Assembly (NCBI RefSeq): GCF_014647975.1
Contig: NZ_BMQF01000017.1
Coordinates: 1-64,000, forward strand
DNA from: Streptomyces fumigatiscleroticus
GTDB lineage: Bacteria; Actinomycetota; Actinomycetes; Streptomycetales; Streptomycetaceae
Reading direction: 5' to 3'
DNA length: 64,000 bases
Part shown: piece by piece, positions 1 to 7,300 of the stretch
Layout of the letters: each line of letters starts with the position of its first letter
How positions within the stretch are numbered: position 1 is the first letter of the stretch
Notes under the pieces: generated by a model
Databases searched by the model: none
What the model saw: only the letters and a program-made list of their open reading frames with translations
Told to the model about the DNA's origin: nothing
Program-made: the position numbers and the translations under genes

Positions 1-23
1 CTGGTTGTTGATTGTTTCATAGT

Positions 24-142
24 GTTTCGGTGGTCATAGCGTAGGGGAAACGCCCGGTTACATTCCGAACCCGGAAGCTAAGCCTTACAGCGCCGATGGT
101 ACTGCAGGGGGGACCCTGTGGGAGAGTAGGACGCCGCCGAAC
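24..142 (+). rRNA. rrf: 5S ribosomal RNA
   Basis: The segment has the conserved actinobacterial 5S layout: a GTTTCGGTGGTCATAGCG start, the internal CCCGGTTACATTCCGAACCC block and the 3' GGGAGAGTAGGACGCCGCCGA block, whose end pairs with the start. The length of about 119 nt fits Streptomyces 5S rRNA. Bases 1-23 would be the spacer from 23S rRNA, so the window opens at the 3' end of an rRNA operon. The ends are placed by eye and may be off by a few bases. Confidence 0.95.
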
Positions 143-150
143 AATTCTTC

Positions 151-197
151 AAAAGGGTTGGATCCCGAACTTCGGTTTGGGGTCCAACCCTTTTTTG
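151..197 (+). terminator. Rho-independent terminator of the rRNA operon
   Basis: A GC-rich stem (AAAGGGTTGGA paired with TCCAACCCTTT) with a TCGG-containing loop is followed by a T run. It lies 9 nt after the 5S rRNA and ends the rRNA transcript. Confidence 0.9.
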
Positions 198-242
198 TTC
201 GCGGTCACTCGACGTTCACGTTGCGCGCTCACCATCCCCGGT

Positions 243-920
243 ATGGGTACTGCTGCAATGCTCAGGGCCGCTGGTGTGGGAGTCGGTGACGAGGTCGTCG
301 TGCCGGCCTTCGGGAACGTGGAGGTCGCCGAGGCGGTCGCCCTGGCCGGTGCGACGCCGGTGTTCGCCGACATAGATCCCGTGACGTACTGCCTGGACGT
401 CTGTGCCGTAGAGGCGGCCGTGACCAGGCGTACCGCGGCCGTCGTCGCCGTGCACCGGTTCGGCCGGCCGGCCGACATCGCGGGGCTGCACGAGGTCGGG
501 CAGCGGCACGGGCTGCTCGTGCTGGAGCAGGGGGAGTCCGAGGCGCCGTACGACGAGATAGCGCAGCGCAGGCAGCGGGCCGCCTATCTCGACGCGAAGC
601 TGCGGGGGGTGCGTACGCCGGACGGCGGTGACGGGCACACCTACCAGCAGTACGTGGTGCGGGTGCCCGGGAACGGGAGGCCGGACCGGGACGCGTTCGC
701 CCGGGCCTTGCTGGCCAGAGGCATCGAATGCCGGGTGCCGGTGAAGACGCCCGTGCACCGCCTGCCCGAATTCCGGCGGTGCGTGTCCCTGCCGCAGACC
801 GAGCGGGCCGCCGACGAGACGCTCTCACTGCCGGTGGACGCGTCCCTGACGAAGCGGGACATGCAGCGCATCGTGTCCGCGTGCAATGCGTTGGGCGGGC
901 TTCTCCAGCCGGCCTTCTGA
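243..920 (+). CDS. DegT/DnrJ/EryC1-type aminotransferase-like protein, internally shortened
   Basis: The 225-residue product resembles DegT/DnrJ/EryC1/StrS sugar aminotransferases at both ends. The N-terminal part has the GVGVGDEVVVPAF and ATPVFADIDP stretches. The C-terminal part has YQQYVVRVPG, a segment on residue-specific recognition (LLARGIECRVPVKTPVHRLPEF) and a final SLPVDASLTKRDM segment. Full-length members are about 370-400 residues; here roughly 100 or more central residues, including the region with the PLP-binding lysine, are missing although the frame is open. It may therefore be a catalytically dead relative or an old in-frame deletion remnant. The start is uncertain: ATG 243 lacks a clear ribosome binding site and the frame stays open upstream through the terminator and 5S gene. 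It lies alone between the rRNA terminator and the tRNA promoter. Confidence 0.65.
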   Translation: MGTAAMLRAAGVGVGDEVVVPAFGNVEVAEAVALAGATPVFADIDPVTYCLDVCAVEAAVTRRTAAVVAVHRFGRPADIAGLHEVGQRHGLLVLEQGESEAPYDEIAQRRQRAAYLDAKLRGVRTPDGGDGHTYQQYVVRVPGNGRPDRDAFARALLARGIECRVPVKTPVHRLPEFRRCVSLPQTERAADETLSLPVDASLTKRDMQRIVSACNALGGLLQPAF

Positions 921-949
921 GCCGCGCGTACGTGACCGGGCGGACGTGG

Positions 950-979
950 TTGGGAGTACGGGTCCGTTCGGGGTATGAT
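950..979 (+). promoter_or_regulatory. Candidate sigma-HrdB-type promoter for tRNA-Thr
   Basis: TTGGGA (950-955) and TATGAT (974-979) are separated by 18 nt and would start transcription about 35 nt before the tRNA. The match to the vegetative consensus is good at -10 and partial at -35. Confidence 0.55.
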
Positions 980-1020
980 CTATTTCGTTGCCGCGAGGGA
1001 AACCTCGCACAAGGCGACCG

Positions 1021-1093
1021 GCCCCTATAGCTCAGTCGGCAGAGCGTCTCCATGGTAAGGAGAAGGTCAACGGTTCGATTCCGTTTGGGGGCT
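1021..1093 (+). tRNA. tRNA-Thr (anticodon GGT)
   Basis: The cloverleaf folds by eye: acceptor GCCCCTA pairs with TGGGGGC, the D arm is GCTC...GAGC, the anticodon stem TCTCC/GGAGA encloses the loop ATGGTAA with anticodon GGT, and the T arm is AACGG-TTCGATT-CCGTT. The anticodon reads ACC, so the tRNA is threonyl. The CCA end is not encoded; the discriminator base is T. Confidence 0.93.
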
Positions 1094-1100
1094 CAGAAAG

Positions 1101-1137
1101 AAAAGGCCTCCGCCCGTCAGGGCGGGGGCCTTTTCTT
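1101..1137 (+). terminator. Terminator after tRNA-Thr, probably bidirectional
   Basis: AAAAGGCCTCCGCCC pairs with GGGCGGGGGCCTTTT around a short GTCA loop. T-rich tails occur on both sides, so it can end the tRNA transcript and also the osaC transcript that arrives from the opposite strand (osaC stops at 1165). Confidence 0.9.
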
Positions 1138-1164
1138 GTATTCCGTGGGCCCCGGATTCCGGTC

Positions 1165-3918
1165 TCAGTCCTTCTGGATGCCCGGTACCCGCATCGCCAG
1201 GATCGCCATGTCGTCGGACGGGGCGTCCGACGCGAAGCGTTCCACCGCGCGCATGATGCGGGCGGCGACCGCGCCCGCCGTCAGGCCCGTACAGGTGGTG
1301 AGGACATCGGCGAGACCGTCGTCGCCCAGCATGCGGCTGCCCTCGCGGCGTTCGGTGACGCCGTCCGTGACGCACAGCAGGACGTCGCCCGGGTCGAGGG
1401 TGACCGTCTGCTCGTACAGTTCCAGATCGTCCATGACGCCGAGCAGCGGCTGGGGATCGGCGGCCGGTACCACCTCGCCCGTCTGGCGCAGCCGGAGCGG
1501 CAGGGGATGGCCGGCGCAGACGACCTTCAGCTCCGCGCTGCCGTCCTCCTGCGGCCGCAGCTCGCCGTACAGGAGGGTGAGGAAGCGGCTGCGGGCGCCC
1601 TCGTCGAGGATCGCGGAGTTGAGGCGTTCCAGGACGGCGGGGCCGCTGAGGCCCTCGCGGGCCAGGAGGCGCAGGGCGTGCCGGGCGAGGCCCGTGACGG
1701 CCGCCGCGTTGGGGCCCGTACCGCAGACGTCGCCGATGGCGAAGCCGTAGGCGCCGTCGCGGATCGGGAAGAGGTCGTAGAAGTCGCCGCCGACCTCGTT
1801 GCCCTCGCCGGCCGCGCGGTAGATGACCTCGACCTCGACGCCCTCGATCTGCGGCAGCTCGGGCGGCAGGAGGCTGCGCTGGAGGGACTGGCTGATGGCC
1901 GTGCGCTCCGAGTACAGACGGGCGTTGTCCAGGGCCAGGGCGGCCCGGCGGGACAGGTCCTCGGCCAGTTCCACGATCTCCTGGCGGAAGTGCTCGTCGG
2001 TCGGCTTGCCGAGCGTCAGCATGCCGATGACGCGGTTGCGGGCGACCAGGGGCAGGACCACGGTCTCGCCGCCGACCGCGGAGGCCGTCGCGAGGGTCGG
2101 CCCGATGCCGGTCGTGACCCGGCGCGTGGGGCTGCCGCTGAGGCCCAGGCTGCGCATGGAGGTGCGGAGTGCCGCCTGGTGGGCCACCTCACCGGGGGTG
2201 GTCCAGACCCGGGCGCCGGGTGTGGGTACCGGGTCGGGCGGGGGAATCTTCGACAGCAGTGACTTGATGCCGTCGATGAGCTCCTCGTCCTCGTGCAGGA
2301 CGTAGGACAGATACGGTTCCGAGGCCTGGTCGGCGATCGTGTAGACGGCGCACCAGGTGGCCAGGGTCGGGACGGTCATCTGCGCCATGAGGGCCAGTGT
2401 CTGGTCCCGGTCCAGGGTGCCGGCCAGCAGGTCGGAGGCCTCGACGAGGAAACTCAGCGAGCCGCGGCGCAGGCGCTCCAGTTCGCCGAGGCGGGCGGAC
2501 TCGACGGCCAGCGCGATGCGGTCGGCGGCGAACTGGAGGCGCAGCGCCTCCTCGTTGGAGTACCGGCCGCGGGCCTCGGCGGCGACGCCGAGGGAGCCGG
2601 TGAGGCGGCCCTCGACCTTGAGCGGAACGGTGATCACGGAGCGCATGCCGGTGCCGTTCAGCAGAGGGACGGCGCCGGGTACGGCCGTGAGGTCGTCGTG
2701 GACGGCGGGCATGCGGGCGGAGCCGTAGCGGCCGGGGCCCGCCTCGACGGGGACCCGGGCGAAGCGCTGGCGGGCGGAGGGCAGGCCGGTGGAGGCGCGG
2801 ACCTCGAGCTCGGTCTCGTCGTCGGTGGCCAGCAGCAGGAAGGCGGCGTCGCCGTCGAGCATGTCACGGGCGCGTTCCACGGTGCGCTGGAGGAGGCCGT
2901 CGAGGTCGTCCGGGGCGGGTGAGCCGATGAAGACCTCGAACGGGTCGGCGCTCTGGCCCTCGGCCGCGGCGCTCTTGTCGGCGCCCGTGCCGCGCAGCGG
3001 CGTCTGGAGCACCGCGCGCTCGTGGTCCCGCACCAGCAGGCAGACCGTCGACGGCTCGCCGCCGGTGTCGCGGACGCGCAGGTGGGAGGCGTACACCGGG
3101 GTGACCCGCCCGTTGGCGCCGCGCACGCCGTAGCTGCCCTCCCAGCGGGAGAGCCGCAGTGCCTCGGCGATGCCCGTGCTGGTGCCCGGGGTGTGCGGCC
3201 AGGCCGCGAGGTCGGTCAGCGGCTTGCCGATCACCTGTTCGGCCGGGTAGCCGAAGAGTTCCTCGGCGTCCTCGTTCCAGGCCGTGATCGCGCCGGTGCG
3301 GTCGATCTGGACGACGGCGACGCGGACGCGGCCGTCGGCGATCGGCAGGAGGTCGGCGGGGAGGGAGGGGCCCGCGGTGCGGGTGCCGACCGGGCGCTGG
3401 GGGAGGTCGAGCTGGAACCAGACGTTCTTGTGGGTGGGCGTGTACTCGACACCCCAGCGTCCGGCGAGGGCCGCGCAGAGCTGGAGGCCGCGGCCGCCCT
3501 CGCGGTCGGGGCTGCCCATGTTGACGGCCGCCCCCTGGAGGGGCACCTCGCGCTCCGGATAGCGGTCGGCCACCTCGATGCGGACGCCGTCGTCGCTGCG
3601 CAGGCAGACCACGTCCGCCGAGGTGCCGGCGTGCACCACGGCGTTGGTCACCAGTTCGCTGGTGAGGACCACGGCGTCGTCGACGACGTCGGCGAAGCCC
3701 CAGCCCTGGAGGGTGTCACGGACGAAGGAGCGGGCGCTCGCGACCGATCGCCCGACGGGCTCGAAGCTGGCGGCCGCGCGCGCGGTGATCACAGAACTCC
3801 TCGACCGGGTCTCTACGTGCAGGACTCCATGGCCGACCGGCTCGCACCGCTGCTGCGGCAGGCCGCCCGTCGGCCGGGGGTCCGGGGGCTGTCCCCCCGG
3901 GATCAGTCCGGTGGTCAT
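1165..3918 (-). CDS. osaC: OsaC-like multidomain anti-sigma kinase / PP2C-type phosphatase
   Basis: The 917-residue protein joins, in order, an RsbW-like HATPase domain (about 55-170; N box ELVTNAVVHA, G box around GGRGLQL), a PAS domain (about 190-290), two GAF domains (about 345-680) and a C-terminal SpoIIE/PP2C phosphatase domain (about 685-915, with GEGNEVGGDFYDLF and SDDMAIL). This matches OsaC of S. coelicolor, described as a regulator that returns SigB activity to basal level after osmotic stress. ATG 3918 was chosen because a GGAGGGG ribosome binding site lies about 8 nt upstream; a longer in-frame extension to 4002 is less likely. It is divergent from osaA, as in S. coelicolor. The domain set predicts control of anti-sigma factor partners by binding and dephosphorylation. 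Confidence 0.88.
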   Translation of the reverse strand: MTTGLIPGGQPPDPRPTGGLPQQRCEPVGHGVLHVETRSRSSVITARAAASFEPVGRSVASARSFVRDTLQGWGFADVVDDAVVLTSELVTNAVVHAGTSADVVCLRSDDGVRIEVADRYPEREVPLQGAAVNMGSPDREGGRGLQLCAALAGRWGVEYTPTHKNVWFQLDLPQRPVGTRTAGPSLPADLLPIADGRVRVAVVQIDRTGAITAWNEDAEELFGYPAEQVIGKPLTDLAAWPHTPGTSTGIAEALRLSRWEGSYGVRGANGRVTPVYASHLRVRDTGGEPSTVCLLVRDHERAVLQTPLRGTGADKSAAAEGQSADPFEVFIGSPAPDDLDGLLQRTVERARDMLDGDAAFLLLATDDETELEVRASTGLPSARQRFARVPVEAGPGRYGSARMPAVHDDLTAVPGAVPLLNGTGMRSVITVPLKVEGRLTGSLGVAAEARGRYSNEEALRLQFAADRIALAVESARLGELERLRRGSLSFLVEASDLLAGTLDRDQTLALMAQMTVPTLATWCAVYTIADQASEPYLSYVLHEDEELIDGIKSLLSKIPPPDPVPTPGARVWTTPGEVAHQAALRTSMRSLGLSGSPTRRVTTGIGPTLATASAVGGETVVLPLVARNRVIGMLTLGKPTDEHFRQEIVELAEDLSRRAALALDNARLYSERTAISQSLQRSLLPPELPQIEGVEVEVIYRAAGEGNEVGGDFYDLFPIRDGAYGFAIGDVCGTGPNAAAVTGLARHALRLLAREGLSGPAVLERLNSAILDEGARSRFLTLLYGELRPQEDGSAELKVVCAGHPLPLRLRQTGEVVPAADPQPLLGVMDDLELYEQTVTLDPGDVLLCVTDGVTERREGSRMLGDDGLADVLTTCTGLTAGAVAARIMRAVERFASDAPSDDMAILAMRVPGIQKD

Positions 3919-4310
3919 GTGCGGCCGCCCCTCCGATGCCCGCTCGTCTTCGTGCCACCGCCCAGGCCGGACGGACCGGCGCGGCTGGACAGCCGCATGC
4001 AAGGTTACTTACCTTCGCCGTCCATGCGGATGCCGGTCTTCAGTGTTTCCGCCCGGAGGGTGTGCGGACGGTGTGCGAAGCTGCCGAACTGTTATGGCCT
4101 GGTTCGGGCAGGGTGAAACACTGGGCAAGCTTCTGGTGACGGACCGGGAAGGCCGAGTGGGCTCTGCGAACGGTGGGCAGCAGCCCTGGAGCGGCCTGGC
4201 CTGCCAGTGGGCCATGCGCAGCAGCACAGGACCTGCACAGTAGTAACCGGTACGCCGAGCGGTAGTACCCGAGCACAGCAGTAACGGTCGACCCCTGCGG
4301 GAGGGACACA
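3919..4310. promoter_or_regulatory. Divergent intergenic region osaC / osaA
   Basis: These 392 nt separate two divergent stress-signalling genes and must hold both promoters. I could not find a convincing SigB-type promoter (GTTT plus GGGTAT) or vegetative -35/-10 pair. The osaA side has GTG 4311 with the ribosome binding site GGGAGGGAC. No further gene is supported here. Confidence 0.4.
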
Positions 4311-7300
4311 GTGGAGTCTGGCGCAGCGACGCGGGGCACGAAGACGCGCGCGAAGGGCGGACAGTCCCTGGACAACCAGCGCACATCGCGCAACGGGACC
4401 ACCGCCGTGGACACCGCGGCCCTGAATCGGCTGCTGGCGGCTCTGGTGGCCATGCGCGAGGGGAACTTCCGCAAGCGGCTCACGGTGTCCGGGGACGGCG
4501 TGATGTCGGAGATCGCGGCGGTCTTCAACGAGGTGGCCGACCGCAATCTCCATCTGACGGGTGAGCTGTCCCGGGTGCGGCGCATGGTGGGACGTGAGGG
4601 AAAACTCACCGAACGCCTGGAGACGGGGGCCTGTGAGGGATCGTGGGCGACCGCGATCGACAACTCGAACGCGCTGGTCGACGATCTTGTACGGCCGGTG
4701 TCCGAGGTCAGCCGGGTGCTGTCCGCGGTGGCGGAGGGTGATCTGTCGCCGCGCATGGAGCTGCGGACGCAGCCGCCGGACGGGCCCGGGCAGCCGCTGC
4801 GCGGCGAGTTCCTCAAGGTCTCGCGGACCGTGAACAACCTGGTCGACCAGTTGTCGACGTTCACCGACGAGGTCACGCGCGTGGCCAGTGAGGTGGGCAC
4901 CGAGGGTAAGCTCGGCGGGCAGGCCCGGGTGCGCGGGATGTCCGGTTCCTGGAAGGACCTCACGGACTCCGTCAACACGATGGCGTACCGGCTGACGGCC
5001 CAGGTCCGCGACATCGCGCTGGTGACGACGGCGGTCGCCAAGGGTGATCTGTCCCGCAAGGTCACCGTGCACGTGGCCGGCGAGATGCTGGAGCTGAAGA
5101 ACACCGTCAACACGATGGTGGACCAGCTCTCCGCGTTCTCCTCGGAGGTGACGCGGGTGGCGCGCGAGGTCGGCACCGAGGGCGCGCTCGGCGGGCAGGC
5201 GCAGGTGCCCGGGGTGGCCGGCGTGTGGAAGGAGCTCACCGACTCCGTCAACACGATGGCGGGGAACCTCACGGCCCAGGTGCGCGGGATCGCCGAGGTG
5301 ACGACCGCGGTCGCCAACGGTGATCTGTCGCGGAAGGTGACCGTGCCGGCGCGCGGCGAGGTCGCGCAGCTCGCCGAGACGATCAACCAGATGACCGAGA
5401 CGCTGCGGATCTTCGCGGACGAGGTCACACGCGTGGCCAACGAGGTCGGCGCCGAGGGACGGCTGGGCGGCCAGGCGAACGTGCCGGGTGCCGCCGGGAC
5501 CTGGAAGGACCTGACGGACTCCGTCAACACGGTGTTCCGGAATCTGACGACTCAGGTGCGGGACATCGCCGCCGTGACGACGGCGGTGGCCAACGGTGAT
5601 CTGTCGCAGAAGGTCACGGTGGACGTGGCCGGCGAGATGCTGGAGCTGAAGAACACCGTCAACACGATGGTGGACCAGCTCTCCGCGTTCGGCTCCGAGG
5701 TGACCCGGGTGGCCCGGGAGGTCGGTGTCGAGGGTGAGCTGGGCGGGCAGGCCCAGGTGCCGGGTGCGGCGGGGACGTGGAAGGACCTGACGGACTCCGT
5801 CAACACCGCCTTCCGCAATCTGACCGGGCAGGTGCGCAACATCGCCCAGGTGACGACGGCGGTGGCCAACGGTGATCTGTCGCAGAAGGTCACCGTGGAC
5901 GTCTCCGGCGAGATGCTCCAGCTGAAGAACACCGTGAACACGATGGTGGACCAGCTGTCGTCCTTCGCCGACCAGGTGACGCGGATGGCCCGGGACGTGG
6001 GCACGGAGGGCCGGCTGGGCGGCCAGGCCGTGGTGCCGGGCGTGTCCGGTACGTGGAAGGAGCTCACCGACTCCGTCAACTTCATGGCCGGCAATCTGAC
6101 CTCGCAGGTGCGGCAGATCGCCCAGGTGACGACGGCGGTGGCCCGGGGCGATCTCTCGCAGAAGATCGACGTCGATGCGCGCGGCGAGATCCTGGAGCTG
6201 AAGAACACCATCAACACGATGGTCGACCAGCTCTCCGCCTTCGCCGACCAGGTGACCCGGGTGGCCCGCGAGGTGGGCACGGAGGGCCGGCTCGGCGGCC
6301 AGGCCCGGGTGGACGGTGTCGCCGGCGTCTGGCGCGATCTCACCGACTCGGTGAACGGCATGGCCGGCAACCTGACCGCTCAGGTGCGCAACATCGCGCA
6401 GGTCGCCACCGCCGTGGCCCGAGGCGACCTCTCCCAGAAGATCACCGTGGACGCGCGCGGGGAGATCCTGGAGCTGAAGAACACCCTGAACACGATGGTC
6501 GACCAGCTGTCGTCGTTCGCGGAGCAGGTCACCCGGGTGGCCCGGGAGGTCGGCACCGAGGGCATCCTCGGCGGCCAGGCCGAGGTGCAGGGCGTCTCCG
6601 GCACCTGGAAGGACCTCACGCAGTCCGTGAACTTCATGGCGAACAACCTGACCATCCAGGTGCGCAACATCGCCGAGGTCACGACCGCGGTCGCCAAGGG
6701 CGATCTGTCGAAGAAGATCACCGTCGACGCCAAGGGCGAGATCCTCGAGCTCGTCACCACCGTCAACACGATGGTCGACCAGCTCTCCTCCTTCGCCGAG
6801 CAGGTCACCCGGGTCGCCCGCGAGGTGGGCACCGAGGGCATCCTGGGCGGCCAGGCGCATGTGCCCGGCGTCACGGGCATCTGGAAGGACCTCAGCGGCA
6901 ACGTCAACCTGATGGCCAAGAACCTGACCGTTCAGGTGCGGAACATCTCCCAGGTGGCCGCGGCCGTCGCCAACGGCGATCTGACCCGGACGGTGACGAT
7001 CGAGGCGCGCGGCGAGGTCGCGCAGCTGGCCGACACGTTCAACACCATGGTCAAGACGCTGAGTTCCTTCGCCGACCAGGTCACCAAGGTGGCCCGCGAG
7101 GTGGGCACGGACGGCATCCTGGGCGGGCAGGCGCACGTGCCGGGCGTGGCCGGCACCTGGAAGGACCTCACCGAGTCGGTGAACCAGATGGCGTCCAACC
7201 TGACCGGCCAGGTGCGCAACATCGCCATGGTCACCACCGCCATCGCCAAGGGCGACCTGACCAAGAAGATCGACATCGATGCGCGCGGCGAGATCCTGGA

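Noticed and set aside
4092..4310. SigB-type promoter for osaA
   Set aside because: The only GGGTAC is on the minus strand with a spacing of about 11 nt to a GTTA, too short for a -35.
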